Origin: Acidobacteriaceae bacterium
GTDB taxonomy: Bacteria; Acidobacteriota; Terriglobia; Terriglobales; Acidobacteriaceae
Length of the DNA stretch: 64,000 nt
Assembly: GCA_027449965.1 (NCBI GenBank)
Contig: DAIDKP010000002.1
Coordinates: 1-64,000, forward strand
Direction: 5' to 3'
A model generated the notes under the pieces. It was given only the letters and a program-made list of their open reading frames with translations. It was not told the origin of the DNA and did not search any database. Both the position numbers and the translations under genes were made by a program. Shown piece after piece: positions 17,840 to 26,422 of this stretch. Every line of letters starts with the position of its first letter. The first letter of the stretch is position 1.

Positions 17840-19612
17840 ATGTCTTTCTTTCTCGATCAGATCTCCGCGCTGGCGCCCACCGCTGAAGAAATTCCGCGTC
17901 TGAGGCCGGTCTATCTTCCTTACGATCGTTTCACGGATCGCGTCGGACCGCTGGCTTCGCTTGCCCCGCAGGAAACACTCCTGCTGATCGTCGAATCGAC
18001 AGCCAAGGCACATCGGAGGCCCTATCACAAGAAGAAGCTGATTCTGCTCATCAGCAACATGCGCCACTTTGCTCTGGAGCAGGCCGCGCGCGGCGTTCGC
18101 GTTCTCTACCATCTATCTCCTCTCAGCCATGGTCAGGCGCTTCGCCAGCTTCAATCCGAGCTGCGGCTGGCTCCAATCCTCGTGCCCGAACCGGCCGAGC
18201 GAGAGCTGCGACTGGATATGGCCACGGCTGAGCGTCAGGGACTTCAACTCGAAATGATTCCTGATGCAACATGGCTCTCCTTGCCGGAAGATTTTCTCGC
18301 CGTGTATGGTCCGTTTTGTCCGTCAGAGCCGCACGCCGCAGGCCATACACGCAACTACGTCATGGACCGCTTCTATCGTTTCATGCGCAGGAAGACCTGC
18401 ATCCTGATGGAGGCCGGGAAGCCCGTCGGCGGGCAGTTTTCCTTTGACGTGGATAATCGCAAGCCCTGGCGCGGCCAGCCCCGCGTACCCACTCCGCCTC
18501 AGTTCCCTCCTGACGCCATTACGCGCGAAGTCATCGACTGGGTAGAGCTTCAGTATGGCCATCACATCGGCTCCAGCGAGAACTTCGATCTGCCCGTGAC
18601 ACAGGCCGACTGTGACCGGCTCTGGAGCTTTGCGCTTGAACACCTGCTTCCCATTTTCGGTCCCTATGAGGATGCAATGCGCGATGACGAACTGCGTCTG
18701 TTTCACTCCAAAGCGTCGCCGCTCATCAACCTTGGCCGCCTGCTTCCCGCCCATCTGATCGCCGATGTGGCCGCAGCGTGGTGCGCCGGCAGAATTCCGC
18801 TGTCGAGCGCAGAAGGGTTCATTCGTCAGCTTCTGGGCTGGCGCGAATTCCTGCGTCATCTTCACCGCGAAACGGATGGCTATCGTCTCGTCAGTGTCCC
18901 GCAGGAGCCGTCGCGAAAAACACACGCTGCCGATCCGCCTCCCGACAACGATCCTCCGCTCGACAATCCGGCAGACCCTCCGCTCAGCGATCCCCTCATC
19001 GGTGCGCGACCCTCGGCGCTCGGAGCCGTGCGTCCGCTGCCGGCCGCATACTGGGGCGCAACCTCCGGTCTGCACTGCCTCGACACCGTCGTCCGTCAGG
19101 TTCTCGACGAGGGATGGTCCCACCACATCACGCGCCTCATGGTGCTGTCCAATCTTGCCACCCTCTGCGGCTTCTCGCCGCGCGAGCTTACGGATTGGTT
19201 CTGGATCGCTTATATCGACGCCTACGACTGGGTGGTAGAACCGAATGTTCTCGGCATGGCTACCTATGCCGACGGCGGGCTGACGGCGACCAAGCCCTAC
19301 GTCTCCGGAGCGGCCTACATTCACCGCATGTCGAACTACTGCGGCCACTGCCAGTTCAATCCAAAGCAGTCGACCGGCCCAGGCTCCTGCCCGTTTACTG
19401 CGCTTTACTGGACGTTCCTCGAGCGCAACGAATCCATCCTCGCCAGCAATCCGCGTCTGCTGATGCCTTACAAGACACTTCGCCGCAAATCGGAATCCGA
19501 GCTGGTTCAGCTCCGCGCCAGAGCACAACAGGCAGTGGACGAACTGGAATTGCTCGATATGCCGCATCGATCCCAGGATCTGTTCACACGACCGGGGCCA
19601 CCGTCCGAGTAG
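17840..19612 (+). CDS. FeS-type bacterial photolyase/cryptochrome (PhrB-like)
   Basis: About 590 residues from ATG 17840; ATG 17759 would add 27 residues. The fold is that of deoxyribodipyrimidine photolyase-related proteins: HKKKLILLISNMRHFA, RLMVLSNLATLCG, DAYDWVVEPNVLGMATYADGG. Four cysteines (413, 501, 504, 517) have the 88-3-13 spacing of the [4Fe-4S] ligands in the Agrobacterium (6-4) photolyase PhrB. It should repair UV photoproducts with FAD. An Asp/Pro-rich stretch of about 40 residues (about 355-395) is inserted before the cluster domain. The final codons lie inside a palindromic repeat. Confidence 0.87.
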   Translation: MSFFLDQISALAPTAEEIPRLRPVYLPYDRFTDRVGPLASLAPQETLLLIVESTAKAHRRPYHKKKLILLISNMRHFALEQAARGVRVLYHLSPLSHGQALRQLQSELRLAPILVPEPAERELRLDMATAERQGLQLEMIPDATWLSLPEDFLAVYGPFCPSEPHAAGHTRNYVMDRFYRFMRRKTCILMEAGKPVGGQFSFDVDNRKPWRGQPRVPTPPQFPPDAITREVIDWVELQYGHHIGSSENFDLPVTQADCDRLWSFALEHLLPIFGPYEDAMRDDELRLFHSKASPLINLGRLLPAHLIADVAAAWCAGRIPLSSAEGFIRQLLGWREFLRHLHRETDGYRLVSVPQEPSRKTHAADPPPDNDPPLDNPADPPLSDPLIGARPSALGAVRPLPAAYWGATSGLHCLDTVVRQVLDEGWSHHITRLMVLSNLATLCGFSPRELTDWFWIAYIDAYDWVVEPNVLGMATYADGGLTATKPYVSGAAYIHRMSNYCGHCQFNPKQSTGPGSCPFTALYWTFLERNESILASNPRLLMPYKTLRRKSESELVQLRARAQQAVDELELLDMPHRSQDLFTRPGPPSE

Positions 19613-19626
19613 TATGAACAGATCCT
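19575..19626. repeat. Palindromic 3'-end element, copy 1
   Basis: AGGATCTGTTCA (19575-19586) and TGAACAGATCCT (19615-19626) form a perfect 12-bp stem around a 28-nt loop. The photolyase stop codon (19610-19612) is inside it. A close copy with the same loop occurs at 28174-28224. No T-tract follows. It resembles a REP-type or structured 3'-end element rather than a standard terminator. Confidence 0.6.
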
Positions 19627-19766
19627 ACTCGCCACGGTCCGCCTTGCCCGAGCCGCAACTCGGAAGACAAGACGCGACCAGCCACTGGGATATGATGGAC
19701 AGCATCCTCGCCTCGGAGCTGCTCTTGTCACCTGCATCGCCCTCATATCTGTATCCCACGGTTCGC

Positions 19767-21449
19767 ATGCTGCTCGCCAGCGCACTCGCTGCGTTCTGCG
19801 TCTCTGCTCTGCCCGCGCAATCTCCCGCACTGCTGCCGCCCTTTGACGTCGTCATCACCGGCGGCCACATTCTGGATGGCACAGGCTCGCCGTGGTATGC
19901 CGCAGATATTGGCATTCGCGCGGGCAAAATCGCAGCCATTGGGAAACTCGACGGAGACAGCCGCAGACAGACCATCGACGCACACGGCCAGATCGTTGCG
20001 CCGGGCTTCATCGACATGCTCGGTCAGTCCGAGCTGAACCTGCTTGTAGACCCGCGCGTTCCGTCGAAAATCTTTCAGGGCATCACCACTGAGATCACCG
20101 GCGAGGGCGATTCCGTTGCACCGCTCAATGCCCAGATGATTGCCGACAATGCCAGCGACTATGCGCACCTGCACATAACGCCGGATTGGACCACGCTTGC
20201 GCAGTATTTTGCACGGCTTGAACGGCAGGGCATCGGTATCAACTTCGCCACCTACGTCGGCGAAACCGGTATCCGTCGCATCGTCCTCGGCGAAGGCGAC
20301 GCACAGCCTACCCCGGCGCAGCTTGATCAGATGCGCGCGCTCGTCGCTCAGGCGATGCGAGACGGGGCCATTGGATTATCGACATCGTTGCAATACGCCC
20401 CTGCGCCGTATGCCAAGACAGCCGAGATTGCCGCCCTGGCCACGGTCGCCGGGCAGTATGGCGGTATCTATGCCACCCACATTCGCTCCGAGAGCGACCA
20501 GATTCTTCCTGCACTGGACGAGGCGGCATCTATCGGTCGACAGGCCCATACATCGGTTGAGATATGGCACCTCAAAGCCGCCGGCCACGCCAACTGGGGG
20601 CGCATGCCGCAGATCGTCGCCCGCATCAACCAGCTTCGCGCCCAGGGCCTCGACATCGCCGCCGACACCTACGCCTACACCGCATGGGGAAATCCACTCT
20701 CCGCTTTTATTCCGCCCTGGGCACACGCGGGCGGCACAGACGCCATGCTGGCACGGCTCAAAGCTCCCGCCATGCGTTCCCGCATTCGGCAAGATATGCT
20801 TCAGACGCACTCCAACTGGGATAACGAATGGCAGGAAATCTCCGGGCCACAGGACGTTCTCATCACGGATGTGGGCGATTCCACACTTCGCCCGCTGCTC
20901 GGCAAGCGGCTCTCACAGGTTGCTGCGGAATGGCATGAAGACCCGATCGATGCGCTCTGCGACCTGCTCCTCCGCGACCACGCGAATACGGAAGTCGCCG
21001 TCTTCGCCATGAGCGAGCCAGACGTCGAGCTGGCTCTCAAACAGCCATGGGTGTCAGTCGATAATGACGCCGGCGGCGTCTCCCCCGACGGCCTGCTGGG
21101 GCAACAGCACACGCATCCCCGCGCCTACGGAACCTTCCCGCGCATCCTGCGCAAATATGTTCGTCAGCAGCGCCTGCTCACGCTGCCCGACGCCATCCGC
21201 AAATTTTCCGCTCTGCCCGCCGAGCGGCTCCGCCTCAGCGATCGCGGCGTTCTCAAGCTCGGCCTCGCCGCCGACATCGTCATCTTCGATCCGGCCACCA
21301 TCCAGGATCACGCCACCTACGAAAATCCCAATCAGATATCCACCGGAATGGACTTTGTCCTCGTCAACGGAGTGCCGGTGATTACCCACGGGCAGATGAC
21401 CGGCGCGCTACCGGGCAAGGTGCTGCGCGGACCGGGTTATCGTCCTTGA
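19767..21449 (+). CDS. D-aminoacylase/N-acyl-D-amino-acid deacylase-like amidohydrolase, exported
   Basis: A 560-residue amidohydrolase-fold protein. ATG 19767 gives a signal peptide (MLLASALAAFCVSALPAQ); the frame is open further upstream. TGGHILDGTGSPWY and IGKLDGDSRR form the N-terminal beta-sandwich, and THIRSESDQ, IWHLKAAGHANWG and VDNDAGGVSPDG are barrel motifs of the D-aminoacylase family. The usual metal-binding HxH after PGFID is replaced by MLGQSEL (residues 84-90) and the bridging Cys region reads TGEGDS. Activity may therefore differ from known D-aminoacylases. Cell-wall D-amino acids or peptides are plausible substrates. Confidence 0.82.
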   Translation: MLLASALAAFCVSALPAQSPALLPPFDVVITGGHILDGTGSPWYAADIGIRAGKIAAIGKLDGDSRRQTIDAHGQIVAPGFIDMLGQSELNLLVDPRVPSKIFQGITTEITGEGDSVAPLNAQMIADNASDYAHLHITPDWTTLAQYFARLERQGIGINFATYVGETGIRRIVLGEGDAQPTPAQLDQMRALVAQAMRDGAIGLSTSLQYAPAPYAKTAEIAALATVAGQYGGIYATHIRSESDQILPALDEAASIGRQAHTSVEIWHLKAAGHANWGRMPQIVARINQLRAQGLDIAADTYAYTAWGNPLSAFIPPWAHAGGTDAMLARLKAPAMRSRIRQDMLQTHSNWDNEWQEISGPQDVLITDVGDSTLRPLLGKRLSQVAAEWHEDPIDALCDLLLRDHANTEVAVFAMSEPDVELALKQPWVSVDNDAGGVSPDGLLGQQHTHPRAYGTFPRILRKYVRQQRLLTLPDAIRKFSALPAERLRLSDRGVLKLGLAADIVIFDPATIQDHATYENPNQISTGMDFVLVNGVPVITHGQMTGALPGKVLRGPGYRP

Positions 21450-21468
21450 GCCGCACTGCTGCGAAGGA

Positions 21469-23823
21469 TTACTCCCGCAGATTGCGCATTTCGGAGTCAT
21501 TCTGCCGTTTCTGCTCTTTTCGCAGATACATGGCCATGTCGGCGGCTCGTTGCAATTCGTCCTTGTCGGTGCCGTCGTCAGGCGCGACGGCCAGTCCAAT
21601 GCTTGCCGCTCCGCGCATCCGATAGCTCCCAATCACAAATTCGGCGTCAAAACAGTGTTCAATGCGTTGCACCACATCCTCAGCCTCTCTGCGACTGCGA
21701 ATGGTCGGGATCAAGGCGATAAACTCGTCCCCGCCGATACGAGCGAGCATGTCATCGCCGCGCAATTGAGCCTTCATCCGCTGCGCAACCTGCTGCAAAA
21801 AGAGGTCGCCAATGCTATGACCATACTGGTCGTTGACCTGCTTGAAGCGATCCAGATCCACATAGATCAATCCCAGCTTGCCATTTCCGCGCTGCACTTG
21901 ATCCAGCAACTCGGTCACATGGTGCTCAAAGCTGAATCGGTTGGGAATATCGGTTAGCTGGTCAAACTCCGAGCGATGACGGAGATCCTGATTCAGCCGT
22001 TCGTTGGTGATCGCCAACTCGGCAATCCGTGCACCGCCCTGCAACGCTTCGCGCATCTCTTCCGCGTCTGTGATGTGAAATGCGACTGAGAGATGGAGCG
22101 ATCCCAGCCGTTCTCCATCGGCGCCAAGCAGCGGCTCTGAGGCAATCGACATCTTGCCCGGCAGTCGGGTTCGATCTCCCGTTTCCCATCTTTCATTCAA
22201 CTCAATCCAGCAGTGTGCGCCATGAAGCCGGAACGACACCAGGCCTACAACCGCATCGAGAATTGATCCGAGTGAATGGCCTCGACTGATCATTTCCAGA
22301 ATCTCGCCGCGGCGCTGCTCATAGAGAGCAAATCGGCGCTGGCTGGCTGCCTCTTCGCGGTTCTTCTGCTCCAGTACTTCTGTCTGCTGCCGGACCCTGT
22401 GGCCCAACAGCGCCACCCACGCAATGGCTGTCAGAATCAGCAGCCCCAACCCGACAATCACCCACATCAAACGCTGAAATGTCCACCAGGAGGGCAACTC
22501 CACCAGCTCCACATCCTGAGGGGAACGCATACGCAGATCAAACCAGAGTCGATCTCTCCAGTGATTGCCATTTTCAACAAAACAGATGCCTGTGACGCGC
22601 ACCAGACTGCCCACTTCGATCTTTCCCCGGTCCGATGCGGGCAATCCCGCATCAGCCGAGCTTTGCCGCATCGATGCAGAGAAGAGATGGTCGCCTTCTC
22701 GTATGACGTACATTTGCACGCGCGCGTCTTTCACTTTGGCCACTACATAGCCCTGCATGGTCACCAAATCATAGGCGTAGTGTCCTGCCGCAGCATCGAC
22801 CCAGTGAATAGCGCGAGGCTGCACTACGCCCTGATCGCGGTTATCCGGTTCCCGCCGCAGTTGCCCATCGATCAGTCGTACGGACTCGTGAGCCAGTTGT
22901 GGAAAACCAGTTGCTTCCACCGCGTCGCCGGCGTGCAGGGGCTGGTGTGATTCAGTCTCGACTAAAAGCGATTCCTCGCCTTGTTGCACAACTGCAAGGG
23001 CGCCCGGTTCATAGTAGGTGAGCATTCCAGCCACACGCACCCGCTCGCTCTGATTCTGATCCTGATACCCAAAACCGGCTTCCGCAATCGGTGTCAGCGG
23101 CGTGGTCCACACACTGTTTGCAGGTCGATGGACAACCGCCAATTGGCTCGATGAATCAAGTTCAATCCAGAGACCAGCCAACTGCATCTTGCTGTCGAAG
23201 TCCCCGCTCGCGGTTCCGTGAGCTTGAATGTCGGCACCGAGCAGTGTCCCTGGCGTTAGATCGCCCGGGTGCAGAACAACCACATCGATGGTTCCACCTC
23301 GCATTCGGATTGTCAGCCGCAGTGCAGGATGCTGCATCTCGTCATCATAGGCAGCAGCCAAAACTCGTCCGTCAATGCTCACATATCGGCAGTCCAGCCG
23401 CGCGTGCATCAAATCAGAGAACGTTGCCGGAACGGGTGCGGGAAGGCTTCCGTGGCTCAGCAGCTTCACCGAATTGCCCATCACGATTGGGCGAAAACTG
23501 GCATCTGTAACCCCGGTCACAAGCACACGGTCGCCGGGGATCAACTCCAGATTCTGCGCATAGCTGACATATAGACCATGGACGCCATCGATGAGGAAGA
23601 GCGAGCTATCGCGTGGACGAAAAAAAGTCACCGTTGCGGTCATCTTCACCGGAAGATGTTGCGCAGCGGCGAGATTGCTCAATTGGGTCACCTGTGACAG
23701 TTGAGTCAGCGGGATTGGATCTGCGTGCGCCGACAGCACACTCACCGATCCGCCGACAAGAAGGATGGCAGCGCCAATCCACCTGGCTGTTTTGCTACAA
23801 GCGCAACTGAGAGTGATCTTCAT
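21469..23823 (-). CDS. Diguanylate cyclase with large periplasmic region
   Basis: A 784-residue membrane sensor. A signal/TM segment is followed by about 440 periplasmic residues in repeating beta-rich, OB-fold-like blocks (for example IPGDRVLVTGVTDASF, ERVRVAGMLTYYEPG and VGSLVRVTGICF). A TM helix (VIVGLGLLILTAIAWVALL) and a short coiled coil lead to a GAF-like segment and a C-terminal GGDEF domain. The active site is intact (GGDEF at 697-701), and RGDD five residues before it is the inhibitory RxxD site. It should make cyclic di-GMP under product inhibition. It converges with the amidohydrolase gene, 19 nt apart. Confidence 0.92.
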   Translation of the reverse strand: MKITLSCACSKTARWIGAAILLVGGSVSVLSAHADPIPLTQLSQVTQLSNLAAAQHLPVKMTATVTFFRPRDSSLFLIDGVHGLYVSYAQNLELIPGDRVLVTGVTDASFRPIVMGNSVKLLSHGSLPAPVPATFSDLMHARLDCRYVSIDGRVLAAAYDDEMQHPALRLTIRMRGGTIDVVVLHPGDLTPGTLLGADIQAHGTASGDFDSKMQLAGLWIELDSSSQLAVVHRPANSVWTTPLTPIAEAGFGYQDQNQSERVRVAGMLTYYEPGALAVVQQGEESLLVETESHQPLHAGDAVEATGFPQLAHESVRLIDGQLRREPDNRDQGVVQPRAIHWVDAAAGHYAYDLVTMQGYVVAKVKDARVQMYVIREGDHLFSASMRQSSADAGLPASDRGKIEVGSLVRVTGICFVENGNHWRDRLWFDLRMRSPQDVELVELPSWWTFQRLMWVIVGLGLLILTAIAWVALLGHRVRQQTEVLEQKNREEAASQRRFALYEQRRGEILEMISRGHSLGSILDAVVGLVSFRLHGAHCWIELNERWETGDRTRLPGKMSIASEPLLGADGERLGSLHLSVAFHITDAEEMREALQGGARIAELAITNERLNQDLRHRSEFDQLTDIPNRFSFEHHVTELLDQVQRGNGKLGLIYVDLDRFKQVNDQYGHSIGDLFLQQVAQRMKAQLRGDDMLARIGGDEFIALIPTIRSRREAEDVVQRIEHCFDAEFVIGSYRMRGAASIGLAVAPDDGTDKDELQRAADMAMYLRKEQKRQNDSEMRNLRE

Positions 23824-24218
23824 TCCGGGTCGAAGTACTCGTAGAGGAAAAGAAAAATTCCCTTTGGCCGTCCCCTTTTACGGGTTTCCAACCATGCCTA
23901 TCGGCACGTACAAGCTTTTCCGCGCGTCAATTTGGTCAAAAAACGTTCTGCTACATCTTAGTTCACTTTTTGTAAAGGGTATTCCATCCATAACACTGAA
24001 TGCGAGACGCGGTCCTTTTTCAGCCCACCACCCGAGCGGGCTGACACATCTCATCAAAAGCCCGACATCCGCCCAGATATACATAAAAAATCTTTAACAG
24101 CTTGCTATCTCTTCTCATTCCGCGGGATCCATTGCGCTCGTTCTTGCCGGAACATGGACCCAATCTGCTCTAATGAGCAGTTGGCCGGACCCGAAAGGTC
24201 ATGGTCAGGAGCTTTTCC
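23824..24218. other. Divergent intergenic region, diguanylate cyclase/arginase
   Basis: About 395 nt with no supported gene. It is AT-richer than its surroundings in the middle (23930-24110) and must hold the promoters of both flanking genes. On the minus strand a possible structured leader at 23860-23915 precedes the cyclase gene and is listed separately. No confident -35/-10 pairs could be picked. Confidence 0.4.
23860..23915 (-). promoter_or_regulatory. Possible structured leader of the diguanylate cyclase
   Basis: On the minus strand TGCC-GATA-GGCA makes a short hairpin. It is followed by AAACCCGTAAAAGGGGACGG, where ACCC/GGGG or CCGT/ACGG can pair, and then CCAAAGG. The purine strings faintly recall the core of cyclic-di-GMP-I riboswitches (GGGAC, CAAAG). 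The second long helix of that class is missing, so this is weak. Confidence 0.15.
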
Positions 24219-25196
24219 ATGTCCGCTGCAACCGACAAAGCCGCTACGCACTCTCGCAATCCACGCAAAGGCACACAGACTCGTCCCACGCGTCAGCTTG
24301 GTGTGCTCGGCGTTCCCATCGACCTCGGCGCCAGTCGTCGCGGCGTGGACATGGGCCCTTCGGCGGTTCGCGTCGCCGACCTCAATGCACATCTGGCGGC
24401 GCTGGGACACGACGTCACAGACTCCGGCAACATCGCGGTAGAAATTGCGGAGACGCAGCACTCTGGCAGTCGCAACGCCCATTTCCTGAATGAGATTGCG
24501 GATACCTGCACCCGCAGTGCCGCAGCCATTCTGGAGATTCTCACCAGCGGTCGAACTCCGCTGGTATTGGGCGGCGACCACTCGATGGCCGCAGGCACGG
24601 TCAGCGGAGTTTCGGAGTTCCACCGCCGGAGAAATGAACGCATTGGCTTGCTCTGGCTCGATGCCCACTCCGACATCAATACGCCCGAGACTTCGCCCTC
24701 AGGCAACGTGCATGGCATGCCGCTGGCGGCACTGCTGGGCCTTGGACCTGTCCCGCTGGGATCTATCTTTCACTCCGCACCCAAGGTCGCTGCGGAAAAC
24801 ACGGTGCTGATCGGCATCCGTGATGTGGACGCCGCTGAAAGCGACAATCTGCGCCGCGCCGGGGTGCGCGTTTTCACCATGCGCGACATCGATGAACGAG
24901 GTCTGCGCGCGGTCATGGAAGAGGCACTGCGGCTGGTATCCAACGGTACAGTCGGCTATCACGTCTCACTAGACATGGACTGGATCGATCCCGAGGATGC
25001 ACCCGGCGTCGGCACTCCCGTCCGCGGCGGAGCCACCTATCGCGAAGCCCACCTTGCCATGGAGATCGTCGCCGACCACGGCGGACTGCTCAGCCTGGAA
25101 ATCGTCGAAGTCAACCCTGTCCTCGACGAACGCAACCGCACCGCCGAACTCGCTGTCGAACTCGCCTGCTCCGCCTTCGGCAAAAAAATCCTCTGA
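24219..25196 (+). CDS. rocF: Arginase
   Basis: About 325 residues. CAGGAGC lies upstream of ATG 24219, favoured over ATG 24201. The binuclear Mn2+ ligands are all visible: GGDHSMAAG, WLDAHSDINTPET, NVHGMPLA and SLDMDWIDPEDAPG. GVLGVPIDLGASRRGVDMGP is the usual opening. The enzyme cleaves L-arginine to ornithine and urea in the cytoplasm. The ornithine aminotransferase at 62316 would be the next step. It is divergent from the cyclase gene and stands alone. Confidence 0.93.
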   Translation: MSAATDKAATHSRNPRKGTQTRPTRQLGVLGVPIDLGASRRGVDMGPSAVRVADLNAHLAALGHDVTDSGNIAVEIAETQHSGSRNAHFLNEIADTCTRSAAAILEILTSGRTPLVLGGDHSMAAGTVSGVSEFHRRRNERIGLLWLDAHSDINTPETSPSGNVHGMPLAALLGLGPVPLGSIFHSAPKVAAENTVLIGIRDVDAAESDNLRRAGVRVFTMRDIDERGLRAVMEEALRLVSNGTVGYHVSLDMDWIDPEDAPGVGTPVRGGATYREAHLAMEIVADHGGLLSLEIVEVNPVLDERNRTAELAVELACSAFGKKIL

Positions 25197-25204
25197 ACCC
25201 TCGC

Positions 25205-25990
25205 CTACAGCCCTATGCTCAGCCTGAAATGCACGTTAATCACCGTCCTCACCGGAACCGGCTTTCCATCCACGATGAGTGGAATATAAATTCACTGACT
25301 GACAGCACGAACCGCCGAGTCGACAAAAACTGCCTGCCCGCCCACCGGCTGGATTTCCGCGAGTCTGCCCTGCTTATCGATCACCGCGTGCAAAACGACA
25401 TCCCCGCGCATATGCAATGACTTCGCCCCGGCAGGATAAGCAAGCGGAATTCGATACGCCAGAATGGGACCATTCATACTGCCCGCCATAATCCCCGGCT
25501 GCACCACAATCGCCGCCGTCGTCGTCCCCGCCAGCGCGCCTGGACCGGCCAGCGTCAACGTTACCGGCACATTCAGCGCCGTCGATCCGTTCTCCGTCAC
25601 GCTCACCATCCCCGACGGGGAGATATCCGTATTCACTGCCATCGTCGTCGGCTGTTGCACAAACTCGACCGCGGCGTAATGCGTCTGCACCGCGCCCAGG
25701 TCCATCATCGCGCCAGACGTCCCTGGCACGCCTCGTTCATCGGTCACCACTCCCGTCGGCAGAAGCGCAGGATTCCCCGCCGCTATCGCCGGACTCGCTG
25801 GCAGCGGCAACATCGTCTCCACCGCCTGACCCGTTATATGCCAGCAGACCCAGCAGCGGCACAATTGCCGGGCTGGTTGACGGAGTGTTGATCAGATTGT
25901 TCGCGCTCTGCGTCCCGCACCCGTTGCAATCATCGCCTGCCATCCAGCGCTTGCGTCCACCCGCGATCACGCGCAGGGAATTACCTGTCT
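25205..25990 (-). pseudogene. Chimeric relic: choice-of-anchor Q fragment fused to TonB C-terminal domain
   Basis: Read leftwards, the first part (DDCNGCGTQSANNLI, LLGLLAYNG, then MLPLPASPAIAAGNPALL, GAMMDLGAVQTHY, FVQQPTTM) matches the C-terminal part of choice-of-anchor Q/parallel beta-helix surface proteins and the Ig-like repeat after them. One extra base in a GGG run near 25830-25832 shifts the frame between LLAYNG and GQAVETMLPLP. The reading then changes to a TonB energy-transducer C-terminus (YPAGAKSLHMRGDVVLHAVI). A TGA at 25292-25294 replaces the conserved Trp of the AVRQW motif. The homology continues past it (IYIPLIVDGKPVPVRTVINV) to TAG at 25205. The 5' limit is approximate. Confidence 0.7.
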
Positions 25991-26422
25991 CAAATCTGTC
26001 TGGGGAGAACATATCAGCCTCGTGCCTGTGAATTTGCAGCCTCTGCAAGCCACTCGTTTCCCGCAACACCTCCTCCGGAAAACCGCCCACTTGGCAACAT
26101 CCGCAAATCCCGCTCAAAATCCGAAACTCGCTCAGCCAGCCGCGCTCGCTTCCGTTCGTGCCGAAAAAATACCCTGGAAAAACTTACCGACTTGATAGCG
26201 CGAGTCCGCCTCGCGCGAGTGTAAAAACAACGCGTTTCCACCCGCAATCTCACACCCCTTGTCGATCCATTCCAAAACACCTCGAACCGCATCCCGCGCC
26301 ACTGTTGCAAAACAGAACATCCCGTCGGCTCGCCTCGTCATGCATCCCACTCCGGCACCCCGTGACGCGAAGCAGCCCCACCCACGCAGTCACCCGCTCG
26401 CACACCATCTACAATCATCTCT
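25991..26422. other. Probable decayed sequence before ddl
   Basis: Short open frames exist on the minus strand (26014-26310 and 26132-26350), but neither shows a recognisable domain or ribosome site. This is probably the eroded 5' part of the relic at 25205-25990 together with the ddl promoter. I see no repeat or RNA structure worth naming. Confidence 0.35.

Noticed and set aside
23860..23915. A true cyclic-di-GMP-I riboswitch
   Set aside because: Only scattered purine strings agree; the P3 helix with its tetraloop receptor is missing. Kept only as a low-scored leader observation.
26014..26350. Two short overlapping minus-strand frames before ddl
   Set aside because: No ribosome sites, no domain and adjacent to a relic; treated as decayed sequence.
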